Virus record (IMG/VR): IMGVR_UViG_3300027969_000058
Coordinates: 50,736 to 114,735 of that record
Length of the DNA: 64,000 bases
Reading direction: 5' to 3' (one strand)
From: a virus
Below are positions 43,368 through 51,267 of the stretch, in pieces. Position 1 is the stretch's first letter. Every line of letters begins with the position of its first letter. The notes beneath the pieces were generated by a model. That model worked only from the letters and a program-made list of their open reading frames with translations. It searched no databases and was not told the DNA's origin. The position numbers and the translations under genes are program-made.

Positions 43368-44251
43368 AGTCCGCTCGCGCCCATTGTTGCCCACTCACGT
43401 GCGCCATTTGGTAATGTCTGCTCACAAGCCAACTGTGCTACCATTGTTGTAACAATACCTGCTACAACCGCTGCACAACTTTGTGGGACGATCATAGCAC
43501 CAGCCGCTACATCAAACGATTTTGCCAACGAGAATGCAATGGCAAACGTTAGAATTTGTTTATTAGATTCACCGATTGCTTTACGCACATCTGGAGCCAT
43601 CCAAATCAATTCAACAAATGCTGCTGCTGTTAAATCACAGGCTGCACCTAATGCTACTGCACCTACAGTTTCTTTAGCTGCCAAATACATAATAGCAGTA
43701 GCACTTAGTGGTGCTGTTGCTGCCACTGTAGTTGCTTGACTGCTTGGCTCTGGACGATATAACAACGCGGCAAATACTGTACCTAATGCAATGCTAACAC
43801 CGATCTGGCAGTAGTTGGCTTGCACCCACTCAGCCATCAACTCACCACCACGTGCGACACCATATACACCTGCACGAGCACCTTGCTCCATGGCTCTAAT
43901 AGCCAACTTGCTACCTGCATCAATATCACCAAGAGCGGCATCAGCTACTTTAGCAGACCACATACCATGACGGGTGTAACCAATTTTTGCTTGTCCGGCG
44001 GCACTAACTCCGATACCGTGAACTGAGTTGATCGAGTTTCTCGCAAACTGTTCAGCTTGACCAGTAAGATTACCAGCCCCATCAGTGATCTGTTGACCTG
44101 CAACATTAATTGCTTTAGGTGTTTCTCTGATTACAGTATTGATTACATTAGTAGTAGGTGCTACTACTGCGTTGTTAACTGTGTTTACTGCGCTGTTAAA
44201 TGTATTTGTCACAGCCGTGTAGCTACTTTTCTTAAACGGATTCCATCCCAT
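43364..44251 (-). CDS. membrane-associated protein of unknown function
   Basis: The 295-residue protein has a polar, repetitive N-terminus (TNTFNSAVNTVNNAVVAPTT), then several hydrophobic, alanine-rich segments from residue 145 on (QIGVSIALGTVFAALLY, ATAIMYLAAKETVGAVALGA, ILTFAIAFSLAKSFDVAAGA). I do not recognise a family. It is co-translated with the small helical gene and follows a lipase gene, so an envelope role is plausible. Confidence 0.6.
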   Translation of the reverse strand: MGWNPFKKSSYTAVTNTFNSAVNTVNNAVVAPTTNVINTVIRETPKAINVAGQQITDGAGNLTGQAEQFARNSINSVHGIGVSAAGQAKIGYTRHGMWSAKVADAALGDIDAGSKLAIRAMEQGARAGVYGVARGGELMAEWVQANYCQIGVSIALGTVFAALLYRPEPSSQATTVAATAPLSATAIMYLAAKETVGAVALGAACDLTAAAFVELIWMAPDVRKAIGESNKQILTFAIAFSLAKSFDVAAGAMIVPQSCAAVVAGIVTTMVAQLACEQTLPNGAREWATMGASGL

Positions 44252-44269
44252 AATTTAACTCCTTAATAA

Positions 44270-44989
44270 TTATTTGGATTTTTCTAACTTAGCAATGTAG
44301 TTGGCCATCATGTGATCAAACACACCAATATACTTTTGCCCTTTTGATCTGGCTCTCAATCTACTGCGAACCATATCTTTCACACGCTGCCACGGAGTTA
44401 GGTCTCTAAACTCTCCATGGAAGTTCATGTACTTGTGTGTGCCATGATGATCAAATCCCATTAGTCTAAATGGAACTTTGGTTACATCATCACAGTTGTT
44501 TTGTACTCTGTAATGCTCTATTGTTAAGCTCTTAACAAACTCTGCATTGCCAACTCTTGGCGAACCAAATGTTACCAATGCTGTTACACGATCCTGCATA
44601 CGACTGGCAGCGATTGTGGCCATGGCAGCACCAAGACTGTGTCCAGTTACATATACATTACCTGGATTGTCTGCAAGTGCGGCAGTGATGCTGGGCCATA
44701 GTTTGTTTATTTCGCCTTTGAATCCTACGTGTACTTTGCCGCCACAGGCTTCAATGTTCTTACCTGACTTTAGGTCTGCCAACACATCTGACTTCTCAGT
44801 TACTTCAGTACCTCTAAATGACAGCACTGTAATAGTACCATTGGTTAACAAGTATGCCTGTGCTCCGTCTATGTCAAAGAACTCTACAATGGTATAGCCT
44901 AAGGCTTTAAACTTACTTTTAGAATCTTTGGGATTGTCATAGGTAGTTTGCGCTATGTTAGCAAACTCTAATAGTAGTTCTGTTTTCAT
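44270..44989 (-). CDS. class 3 lipase
   Basis: The 239-residue protein has the alpha/beta-hydrolase nucleophile elbow GHSLG (116-120, Ser118), followed by the family strand VTFGSPRVGNAEF and a likely catalytic histidine in HKYMNFHGEF, with Asp in NCDDVTKVPF. An oxyanion-type RGTEV sits upstream (60-64). Class 3 lipases hydrolyse glycerolipids. There is no signal peptide, so it would act on the inner membrane from the cytoplasm or be released at lysis. It touches the lipoprotein gene upstream and lies between membrane-protein genes. Confidence 0.85.
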   Translation of the reverse strand: MKTELLLEFANIAQTTYDNPKDSKSKFKALGYTIVEFFDIDGAQAYLLTNGTITVLSFRGTEVTEKSDVLADLKSGKNIEACGGKVHVGFKGEINKLWPSITAALADNPGNVYVTGHSLGAAMATIAASRMQDRVTALVTFGSPRVGNAEFVKSLTIEHYRVQNNCDDVTKVPFRLMGFDHHGTHKYMNFHGEFRDLTPWQRVKDMVRSRLRARSKGQKYIGVFDHMMANYIAKLEKSK

Positions 44990-45372
44990 TAGAATCTTCC
45001 TTGTGTTGTTTTAGCCAGCACGTCAGCTTGCTGTTTAATAATCTTGATCTTTATATCGCAATACATAGGACTAACTGGTCCTGTCTTTAGGCGATCCTGA
45101 TACTCGTTAACAGTGTTTGTTATTGTACCAGTTAGCTTGGCAATATCCTTAGTGGGTTTAGTCTTAGCATAGGTATCAAACCACTCTACATTCAATGCTA
45201 ATGATTTAAGCTGTTGGGCTTGATCACCTCGACAATCAAAGTGATTAGTCTGTACCTGGATGTCTGTTATGACTTTGGCTTGATTGGCATCCCACTTGCT
45301 GGGAATCATATCAACTATGCTGGCACAACCAGTTAGTCCTACTACTGCTAACATAACTATGAGTCTTTTCAT
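44989..45372 (-). CDS. lipoprotein
   Basis: The 127-residue protein starts MKRLIVMLAVVGLTGCASIV, a lipoprotein signal with lipidated Cys16. The mature part is helical (AKVITDIQVQTNHFDCRGDQ, IKIIKQQADVLAKTTQGRF). One base is shared with the lipase start. Possible outer-membrane or spanin-like role, not demonstrable from sequence. Confidence 0.7.
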   Translation of the reverse strand: MKRLIVMLAVVGLTGCASIVDMIPSKWDANQAKVITDIQVQTNHFDCRGDQAQQLKSLALNVEWFDTYAKTKPTKDIAKLTGTITNTVNEYQDRLKTGPVSPMYCDIKIKIIKQQADVLAKTTQGRF

Positions 45373-45382
45373 ATTCTAATCC

Positions 45383-46195
45383 TTAGTCTGCTTTACCGCA
45401 CTTAGCACGTTTTGCATTTGTCAATGCGCCATAGTCCATAGGCCACTCTTGTCCTGGGGTAATCTCTTTTGCGTTAGCAGGGAATTTATATGCTACACCT
45501 GCTTGTTTCATAATCTCTGCTACCGGCTTACGGAATACTGTTAGATCGTTACCTAAATTAACATATGGTTTAGTATGGGGGAATACCCAACCTGCAATCT
45601 GTTTTGTATCGTTATTAATTACTATCTTGTAGTAACCGTGTGGAACAATAACGCCAGCACCGATAGTAGGATCGCCAGCACCATAGAATGCGCCAACATA
45701 GATGGTAAATGACTGTTTCTGTTGTACTGCCCAACCTCGGATGTTAGTTTCAAGTAGTTTCCATATGCCACGATTTAAACTGCCATGCTGTGGATACATA
45801 TTAGTCATTAGGAATGATTCGTATTCAACAATCTCACTCCAAGATAAGTCGCCATCCGGAGCGGCATGTCCTTTGTCATAGCCTGTGCCAGCGTAGTCAT
45901 CTGGGCGGGCACCGTTTGGTATGCTCTTGTCTGCTACAAAAGCATTAGTACGTGGCCAGCAGCCTAATGCATTTTGTGGCAGTAGCGTGTAGGCAACATA
46001 AACAGGAATCTTTACAGGAGCATCATAAGCAACCAAATACGCTTCACGGCAGATTGGTTGTGATGGACGCAGGGTGGCTGCAAAGCCATATGGGCTATGA
46101 ACAGCGCAGGCTTGTGGTGGTAGTGGAGCACGTTGCTCCCAGGCTTGTGCTAATCCTGCTGTGATCAGCAAGACTAAGGCTAATAATCGTTTCAT
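45383..46195 (-). CDS. secreted DNA/RNA non-specific endonuclease
   Basis: The 270-residue protein starts with a signal peptide (MKRLLALVLLITAGLAQAWE). The Endonuclease_NS (Serratia nuclease/NucA) core is present: the DRGH-type motif as YDKGHAAPDGD (His110 general base), TNMYPQHGSLNRGIW with the metal-binding asparagine at 141, and strands such as FTIYVGAFYGAG. It would degrade nucleic acid in the periplasm or outside the cell. The DRGH arginine is replaced by lysine, as in several family members. Possible roles are degradation of incoming competitor DNA or of released host nucleic acid. The six cysteines suggest disulphides. Confidence 0.85.
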   Translation of the reverse strand: MKRLLALVLLITAGLAQAWEQRAPLPPQACAVHSPYGFAATLRPSQPICREAYLVAYDAPVKIPVYVAYTLLPQNALGCWPRTNAFVADKSIPNGARPDDYAGTGYDKGHAAPDGDLSWSEIVEYESFLMTNMYPQHGSLNRGIWKLLETNIRGWAVQQKQSFTIYVGAFYGAGDPTIGAGVIVPHGYYKIVINNDTKQIAGWVFPHTKPYVNLGNDLTVFRKPVAEIMKQAGVAYKFPANAKEITPGQEWPMDYGALTNAKRAKCGKAD

Positions 46196-46225
46196 GTAGT
46201 ACCTCGTTAAGTACTACTATTTACC

Positions 46226-46642
46226 TTAGAAGCTGTTGTTGAACCATCCAACCTTTTTACCGTCGGCTATTCGTTTGTCATAAGCTTCTACACTACCCGG
46301 AAAACGCCAAGCCCATACTGCTACAATGCACATGAATATGCCCGTGTACACTACGCCCTTAACAGGCACAGTAAAGCTCATAATAACCAAACTGGTACTC
46401 ATCATGGCCAGCATAAAGTATTTCATCTTCTGTGGGAACACACGTTTTTCACCCCAGTTGGTTAGGAACGGTCCAAAGATCTTATGGTTGTATAACCAAC
46501 GATGCATACGTTCATTGCCCTTGCTAAAGCAATAGGCAGCAAACACTACAAAACAACTATAAGGGATGCCCGGAGTTATTAATCCGATATAAGCCATACC
46601 CAAACTTAAAAATCCCAATACATTCCAAAATAACTTTTTCAT
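46226..46642 (-). CDS. DUF454 (YbaN-like) inner-membrane protein
   Basis: ATG at 46642 overlaps the HNH stop by ATGA. The 138-residue product shows the DUF454 pattern: GMAYIGLITPGIPYSCFVVF, AYCFSKGNERMHRWLYNHK, then FGPFLTNWGEKRVFPQKMKY and two more hydrophobic helices. YbaN-type proteins are small inner-membrane proteins of unknown function, unusual in phages. Confidence 0.75.
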   Translation of the reverse strand: MKKLFWNVLGFLSLGMAYIGLITPGIPYSCFVVFAAYCFSKGNERMHRWLYNHKIFGPFLTNWGEKRVFPQKMKYFMLAMMSTSLVIMSFTVPVKGVVYTGIFMCIVAVWAWRFPGSVEAYDKRIADGKKVGWFNNSF

Positions 46643-47151
46643 GTAAGGTACTCCAGCCACTCTTGATAACGAACTTGGTAAGGCAATCGTTTACGTTTGT
46701 TAACCAGTTCATAGAACTCTGGCTTATAAGGTTTGTACTTAGGTTTATATTTGGTACTTGCACCTTTGTTTGCATTGCATGTGCCGCAGGCTGTAACACA
46801 GTTTTCAAAGCTGGTCTTGCCGCCTTTGCTCACAGGCATAACGTGGTCAAGAGTACATTCTTTTTTCTGCAACACCTTTTCGCAGTACAAGCAAGTGTAC
46901 AAGTCTCGAAGGTATACATTGCTTCTTGAGAATCGAACGTTGCTTTTAGTCTTCATATATTCTTTTAATATGATAACACTGGGAACCTTAGTTTCCCATA
47001 CTGCACTATGTACAATCCATTCTTCGTGCCATGTAAGTACGTGGCACTTTTCAAGTACCATATACTTTATAGCTTCTTGCCAATCAATAGTAGAAACTGG
47101 CAGAAAGCTAACTGGTGCTCCGTCGGCATTGAGTACGAGCGTGTCTGACAT
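46639..47151 (-). CDS. HNH endonuclease
   Basis: The 170-residue protein carries an HNH domain in its C-terminal half: zinc-ligand pairs CLYCEKV and CGTCNANKG, and the catalytic TLDHVMPVSKGGKTSFENCV. The N-terminal half (VLNADGAPVSFLPVSTIDWQ) matches a common type in which an HNH domain follows a small strand region; it occurs in bacteria and phages. Role in DNA processing or as a homing-type nuclease is open. It has its own promoter. Confidence 0.85.
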   Translation of the reverse strand: MSDTLVLNADGAPVSFLPVSTIDWQEAIKYMVLEKCHVLTWHEEWIVHSAVWETKVPSVIILKEYMKTKSNVRFSRSNVYLRDLYTCLYCEKVLQKKECTLDHVMPVSKGGKTSFENCVTACGTCNANKGASTKYKPKYKPYKPEFYELVNKRKRLPYQVRYQEWLEYLT

Positions 47152-47181
47152 GTTAGATTTCCGTGTTAGGTTGAATACTAT

Positions 47182-47210
47182 ATTATATAGTAAAATTGCT
47201 ACTTGAACAA
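47182..47210 (-). promoter_or_regulatory. sigma-70-type promoter in a palindrome
   Basis: TTGTTC (47205-47210), a 17-bp spacer and TATAAT (47182-47187). The -10 lies in a perfect 17-bp palindrome (47176-47192), and the -35 lies in a hairpin (47199-47214) that may terminate the upstream YqgE transcript. It drives the HNH gene. Confidence 0.55.
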
Positions 47211-47224
47211 GCAGTTTTGGTGTG

Positions 47225-47773
47225 TTAAGCTAATATAGATCGAGCAAACTCGTTGCCAGAATGATCGATAGCTTTAGTCCATTGGCTTTGATTATCGAGA
47301 TCAAACACTAAATCTTGATCTGCTGTGGCCACTAACCAACTATGGTTATGTTTAAACGGTGGGTTACCTTGTATCTCATTCTCGAGTTGACCGGGAGTCC
47401 ACCCACACAATCCTACAAACAATCTCCATCGAGCAGGACAGTTGCCCATGGCTAAGTTTGTTAGTATATCTGCACTTGAACTAATAGAAAACGTATCATT
47501 AATTCTCATAGTGTTACTACACTTCCATTCGGCGCTGTGCAACATAGTAAATGCTTTAACATTTACAGGGCCACCAATATGTACAAATCCCGCAACATCT
47601 AAACTTACATTATGTTGTAGTGCAAACTCTTTAATAGTCATTTGACTGCGTTTATTCAACACAAGACCCACAGCGCCTTTGGTATGCTGCTCTGTTAGAA
47701 AAATTGTAGATTTTTCCCAGAAGTTACCTCTTACACTTGGAGGCGCAATGATTAAGTTACCTGTAAAATTCAT
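47225..47773 (-). CDS. YqgE/AlgH family protein
   Basis: The 182-residue protein matches the YqgE/AlgH (UPF0301) family: GNLIIAPPSVRGNFWEKSTI, KGAVGLVLNKRSQMTIKEF, the VHIGGPVNVKAFTMLHS strand, and FVGLCGWTPGQLENEIQGNP. The cellular role of this family is not settled (linked to alginate regulation in Pseudomonas). Phage homologues are known. It touches the fusion hydrolase gene upstream. Confidence 0.85.
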   Translation of the reverse strand: MNFTGNLIIAPPSVRGNFWEKSTIFLTEQHTKGAVGLVLNKRSQMTIKEFALQHNVSLDVAGFVHIGGPVNVKAFTMLHSAEWKCSNTMRINDTFSISSSADILTNLAMGNCPARWRLFVGLCGWTPGQLENEIQGNPPFKHNHSWLVATADQDLVFDLDNQSQWTKAIDHSGNEFARSILA

Positions 47774-49188
47774 TATGCAAATATCGTTCCGCCGACTTGC
47801 TGGCCGCCGGCTGCTTTAAGTTTATGTAAGTATCCAATGTTGGTACCAGGACCATAAGCTGCCGGATTGGCAGCAGTGAATCGTTGAATATCCTTTGGAG
47901 CATTAGGTAAGTGCTCTTTGATACCAGTTAGTATCGAAGTTAACTGTCGTTGTGTTGGGCCTCGAGTAAAATTAGGACTGGCTGCATGTCCGTCGGCACT
48001 GGTTCCAGTAACTGCTTGGAATTGGTTAGGAGCCATTAGCACACTGACAACACTGTTGCCCCACTTACCGGATCTCGTTCTATTTAAGATAACTGCCATG
48101 ACCAGGGCCTGCTCTTCTGAGTTGTTACTTGCTTCTGCAGAAACTGCTCTTAATAGGTAGTTCCATTCTTTCTCGTCCATGTCTCTACCTAAGAACTTGT
48201 CGGCAGTTGCTTTGCCTTCTTTGACTGTTTCGTCTGATGCTAATGCGGCTAAGTCGGCAGCGCCTTTACTATAGTCTGTGCTCTTAACATCCTTGTCTGT
48301 ACTCTTAGTAATTGTAATACCTTTAGTAGCAATCAATTTATTAAGTGCGGCTACAGTTTCTGTGCCCGGATCACCATCTACAGTAAGACTATTTGCCTGT
48401 TGGAATGCTTTAACAGCCTCAACAGTTTCAGGGCCACGTATCCCATCTGGACCATGCTTTGGTAATTTATATCCTAACGCTATCAATGCCTGCTGAACAT
48501 CACGCACAGCAGGGCCTCTACGTCCGGTCGGAACATCAAGGGTGGGTGCAGAAGGCGAGCCGCCTTGGCCTGCTTTGTCTTTGGTGCGAGGTGCGCCTGG
48601 TGCGCCTGTACTGTTTCCTAAGGAAACACCGCTACCAGATTGAGCTGTAACTTTATTGGCTACTTCTTTATAAACAGCCATAGTGGCATGCACGCCATCT
48701 GTTAATGGCTTGCCGTCGATATCGATAATAGGAACATCGATTGCACCTTTGATAGCATTGCGAACTTCTTCTTGATAATCGCCGCCGTAGTATTGAGCAA
48801 GGCCTGCGCCACTGCCTGGGCCATTAGGAAATAGCATAAAATATACTTTGGCGGGCTGTTGTGCTTGAACTTTAGCAACTACATTGGCCACGTTAGATGC
48901 AATAGTAGCTGCCGGAACTGGCTTACGCTGTCCTTTACTATCTATAACTGATCTCGATGCATTAGCAGTGTCGTTGGCACCCTGAGAAACTACTACAATC
49001 GCGCCTGCTGGTAGCTTACTGATATTAGCCAGCATTTGACTGTCTGTACTACTGCGGCCACCGATAGCTAAGTTAACCCAATCTTTGCCTCCAGCGTGTG
49101 CGATAGCCACTGCATGGCTATCGCCTATCGTATAGAATTTTGGGGTTTCACCAGCTTCTTTTACAATTTTAAATTCGTTGAATCTCAT
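47773..49188 (-). CDS. SGNH hydrolase + peptidoglycan-binding + SleB-like hydrolase fusion
   Basis: ATG at 49188 overlaps the upstream stop by ATGA. About 471 residues contain three domains. SGNH esterase, 15-185: block I YTIGDSHAVAI (Ser24), block II Gly in LAIGGRS, block III GAND (70-73), block V DGVHAT. Then a linker, a PG_binding_1 domain (about 225-295: RGPAVRDVQQALIALGYKLP, GIRGPETVEAVKAFQQAN), and a Hydrolase_2 (SleB-type) domain (about 340-430: LLRAVSAEASNNSEEQALVM, NRTRSGKW). It may deacetylate and cut peptidoglycan. The start MRFNEFKIVKEAGET resembles a capsid-targeting peptide, hinting at a virion-carried enzyme. Confidence 0.8.
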   Translation of the reverse strand: MRFNEFKIVKEAGETPKFYTIGDSHAVAIAHAGGKDWVNLAIGGRSSTDSQMLANISKLPAGAIVVVSQGANDTANASRSVIDSKGQRKPVPAATIASNVANVVAKVQAQQPAKVYFMLFPNGPGSGAGLAQYYGGDYQEEVRNAIKGAIDVPIIDIDGKPLTDGVHATMAVYKEVANKVTAQSGSGVSLGNSTGAPGAPRTKDKAGQGGSPSAPTLDVPTGRRGPAVRDVQQALIALGYKLPKHGPDGIRGPETVEAVKAFQQANSLTVDGDPGTETVAALNKLIATKGITITKSTDKDVKSTDYSKGAADLAALASDETVKEGKATADKFLGRDMDEKEWNYLLRAVSAEASNNSEEQALVMAVILNRTRSGKWGNSVVSVLMAPNQFQAVTGTSADGHAASPNFTRGPTQRQLTSILTGIKEHLPNAPKDIQRFTAANPAAYGPGTNIGYLHKLKAAGGQQVGGTIFA

Positions 49189-49433
49189 TGGCCTTTCCTT
49201 GTACCCCAATCAGGAATCTTGCCGCCATACTTTTTGCCTTTGACTTTGTGTCCGCCCATGACCATACGGCTCTTTGGACTCTTACCCATCTTATGGCTTT
49301 TGTCACCTTCGCGGGCACGTAGACCTTGACTCTTACAGGATGCAAGGTTACTTGCGCCTAAATCACTGTTAGACTTAGTGCTGATGCAAAGAGCTCGGGA
49401 TGCTTTTTCTGTGATAATTTCGCTGACTTTCAT
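49185..49433 (-). CDS. small basic protein, DUF5872-like
   Basis: The 82-residue protein (MKVSEIITEKASRALCISTK, SNSDLGASNLASCKSQGLRA) is rich in K, S and G, with GGHKVKGKKYGGKIPDWGTR near its end. I recognise it as a DUF5872-type phage protein. The N-terminus fits the capsid-targeting-like pattern with an ITE/K site. It is translationally coupled to the fusion hydrolase. Function unknown; a packaged basic protein is plausible. Confidence 0.65.
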   Translation of the reverse strand: MKVSEIITEKASRALCISTKSNSDLGASNLASCKSQGLRAREGDKSHKMGKSPKSRMVMGGHKVKGKKYGGKIPDWGTRKGQ

Positions 49434-49444
49434 GTATGTATTTA

Positions 49445-50266
49445 TTAGCTTTCAGTATCCAGCCATTCATATACATTTAGCCACTGTTGCTTACCCACAG
49501 TTTCTTTTAAGTGCTTTAAGTTTGCCTTAGTATTGCTACGAAAACGTTGTAGTTCTTGTTGCGAAACTGGTTCATATTCTATTTCTACACCTTCTTGGTC
49601 AGCAATATATTCAGCAATATCTAAGAAGCTATGGGCAAGGCCTGCACCCACGTTCCAAATGCCTGAACCGTTAACAGTGGTCATGAAATCAGTATGTATA
49701 CGGCAAACATCGCCTACCCATGTCCAATCTCTGTATACATGCTCGGCCGTTTCCCACACTGTGATCTTGCCTTCTTTGCGGGCCTGTTGACGCCATTTGT
49801 AAATGGCATTGGCTCGTTTACCTCTAAGATGCATCCACTTGCCGTAGACGTTAAAGTAACGAAACCCTTGTACCATGATAGTAGGCTCTTGCTGGAATAC
49901 CCAGCGATCAAATAGATACTTTGACCACGCATAAGGAGTCTGCGGATAGCAGGGAGCAAACTCACTGAAGTCTTTAGTTTGTCCGTAGACTGTGCTACTG
50001 CTGGCATACTGTAAGTTTACACCATTGTACTGACAGGCAGTGAATATCTCTTGACTGAATTCGAAGTTTTGTTTTAATACAGTGTCAACATCTGTATTGG
50101 CAACATCTGCTATTGCTCCGAGGTGTATAACCCAGTTGTAGGGCTTTACATTAGGGAAGTCTTTAGGATCCCACTCCCAACCTTCAACTTCATGTCCTTG
50201 TTGGTTTAACCAACTCATCATATTGCGACCAATAAACCCTTGGTGCCCGGTTACAAGAATCTTCAT
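49445..50266 (-). CDS. NAD-dependent sugar epimerase/dehydratase
   Basis: The 273-residue protein is an extended short-chain dehydrogenase: the NAD-binding GHQGFIG motif (residues 7-13), WVIHLGAIADV, active-site YASSSTVYG, and catalytic YAWSK. The C-terminal half (VQGFRYFNVYG, RDWTWVGDVCRIHTDF) resembles ADP-glycero-manno-heptose or UDP-sugar epimerases. It may alter nucleotide sugars for surface modification. The substrate cannot be stated. A perfect late box lies 18 bp upstream. Confidence 0.85.
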   Translation of the reverse strand: MKILVTGHQGFIGRNMMSWLNQQGHEVEGWEWDPKDFPNVKPYNWVIHLGAIADVANTDVDTVLKQNFEFSQEIFTACQYNGVNLQYASSSTVYGQTKDFSEFAPCYPQTPYAWSKYLFDRWVFQQEPTIMVQGFRYFNVYGKWMHLRGKRANAIYKWRQQARKEGKITVWETAEHVYRDWTWVGDVCRIHTDFMTTVNGSGIWNVGAGLAHSFLDIAEYIADQEGVEIEYEPVSQQELQRFRSNTKANLKHLKETVGKQQWLNVYEWLDTES

Positions 50267-50283
50267 AGTTACCTCTCACTGAA

Positions 50284-50291
50284 TATTTATA
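50284..50291 (-). promoter_or_regulatory. late promoter box, TATAAATA
   Basis: Perfect T4-type late core on the minus strand, 18 bp before the epimerase start. Confidence 0.55.
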
Positions 50292-50312
50292 GGGTTGTTA
50301 AGAAGACATAAA

Positions 50313-50336
50313 AAAAGCAGCCCTGAGGCTGCTTTT
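50313..50336. terminator. bidirectional intrinsic terminator
   Basis: A 10-bp stem AAAAGCAGCC/GGCTGCTTTT with a CTGA loop and T-runs. On the minus strand it ends the winged-helix gene transcript. Confidence 0.9.
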
Positions 50337-50354
50337 AATTTAAGCAATAAGAGC

Positions 50355-50627
50355 TTAGACTAAGCCAGCTGCCAATGCTTTGTAACCTGCGGCTACAACC
50401 TTACGGCTTGGCTTGCCAATTACATACTCAGTAACAGCAACACCATTGCCCGCGACACGCTTGTTTGCGTATACAGCATAACCGTTTTGACGGATGCGGC
50501 TAACTTCAGCACTGATGTTCTTAATGCCAAAACGCTTAGTGGCTTGTGCTGGAGTAACAACTTCGCCGTTGTACAATGCGTTAAAAAGTTTGAAAGTCTT
50601 AGTTTCTGGATTGAAATGTTTAATCAT
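50355..50627 (-). CDS. winged helix-turn-helix protein
   Basis: The 90-residue protein (FNPETKTFKLFNALYNGEVV, TPAQATKRFGIKNISAEVSR) shows a helix-turn-helix with a wing (IRQNGYAVYANKRVAGNGVA, VTEYVIGKPSRK). I recognise it as a widespread small phage DNA-binding protein. It is a single-gene unit with a sigma-70-type promoter and a strong terminator, and its leader has an inverted repeat that could be an autoregulatory operator. A transcription regulator is likely. Confidence 0.75.
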   Translation of the reverse strand: MIKHFNPETKTFKLFNALYNGEVVTPAQATKRFGIKNISAEVSRIRQNGYAVYANKRVAGNGVAVTEYVIGKPSRKVVAAGYKALAAGLV

Positions 50628-50646
50628 AATAGTTTTCCTTGTTAGT

Positions 50647-50665
50647 GTTAGCTTTAATTGCTAAC
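50647..50665. promoter_or_regulatory. inverted repeat in the leader of the HTH gene
   Basis: GTTAGC (50647-50652) and GCTAAC (50660-50665) flank a 7-bp AT-rich centre between promoter and start codon. A candidate operator or leader hairpin. Confidence 0.4.
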
Positions 50666-50673
50666 GTTCTATA

Positions 50674-50702
50674 AGTATAAGCGAAATGCGATGCAAGGTC
50701 AA
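50674..50702 (-). promoter_or_regulatory. sigma-70-type promoter
   Basis: TTGACC (50697-50702), a 17-bp spacer and TATACT (50674-50679). Drives the HTH gene. Confidence 0.7.
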
Positions 50703-50721
50703 GATAAACGGTAAAACACGT

Positions 50722-51069
50722 TTAAATTTTAATGCCCAATGTATCCACTTCTTCTTTTGATAATACGCCTTTAAAGGTCTTGCCGGGAAAACGCTGTCCA
50801 ACCAAATCTAATGCTTCTTGAAGTGTAGCACCTTGTGCAAGGAATTCTTTAGTAGTATCGTTGTATAGATAAATCACGTCATCATGTCGCTCTACTCTAA
50901 GAGGATCTGAGCTGTCAGTTTCAGCATCATCGGGTTGTTTAAATTTTTCTAAAATTGTAATTAGAGAACCGGGATCCTCTAATAATTTATTCATTATTCG
51001 TTGAGTCCAGCGACTATGTAGCCACCAGCCGTAGATGAATCCCAATACAAAAGTTATTAAAATTTCCAT
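50722..51069 (-). CDS. membrane-anchored small protein
   Basis: The 115-residue protein has an N-terminal membrane helix (MEILITFVLGFIYGWWLHSR) and a cytoplasmic domain with VIYLYNDTTKEFLAQGATLQ and EALDLVGQRFPGKTF. I recognise the combination from other aquatic phages (YNDxTKEFLAQG is recurrent). Last gene of the early leftward operon. Function unknown. Confidence 0.65.
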   Translation of the reverse strand: MEILITFVLGFIYGWWLHSRWTQRIMNKLLEDPGSLITILEKFKQPDDAETDSSDPLRVERHDDVIYLYNDTTKEFLAQGATLQEALDLVGQRFPGKTFKGVLSKEEVDTLGIKI

Positions 51070-51070
51070 G

Positions 51071-51253
51071 TTATGAATTTACCGTTTCTGTGAATCGTTG
51101 TAAAAAAGCATCAACTAAGCAATTGTAAGTATTGCCAGTGTTAATGTTATCATAGTGAATCCAAGTTTCTTGATCATTGTTAATTACGTTCGAGACTTTG
51201 AACACAATCGATGCAGATGTTGTCCACCGTGATCCTATTTTGATTTGTTTCAT
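51071..51253 (-). CDS. small phage protein (SRW...FLQRF type)
   Basis: The start is uncertain: ATG 51253 (after the upstream stop) or in-frame ATG 51280 (overlapping). From 51253 the product is 60 residues: MKQIKIGSRWTTSASIVFKV, then WIHYDN and NCLVDAFLQRF. The G-S-R-W...V-F-K-V...W-I-H-Y...F-L-Q-R-F pattern recurs in small phage proteins of unknown function. Confidence 0.55.
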   Translation of the reverse strand: MKQIKIGSRWTTSASIVFKVSNVINNDQETWIHYDNINTGNTYNCLVDAFLQRFTETVNS

Positions 51254-51267
51254 ATCTTTATTTAATG

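Noticed and set aside
49439-49445. ATAAATA box before the 82-residue gene
   Set aside because: It is only six bases from the ATG and lies at the 3' end of the epimerase gene. Without other support it may be chance.
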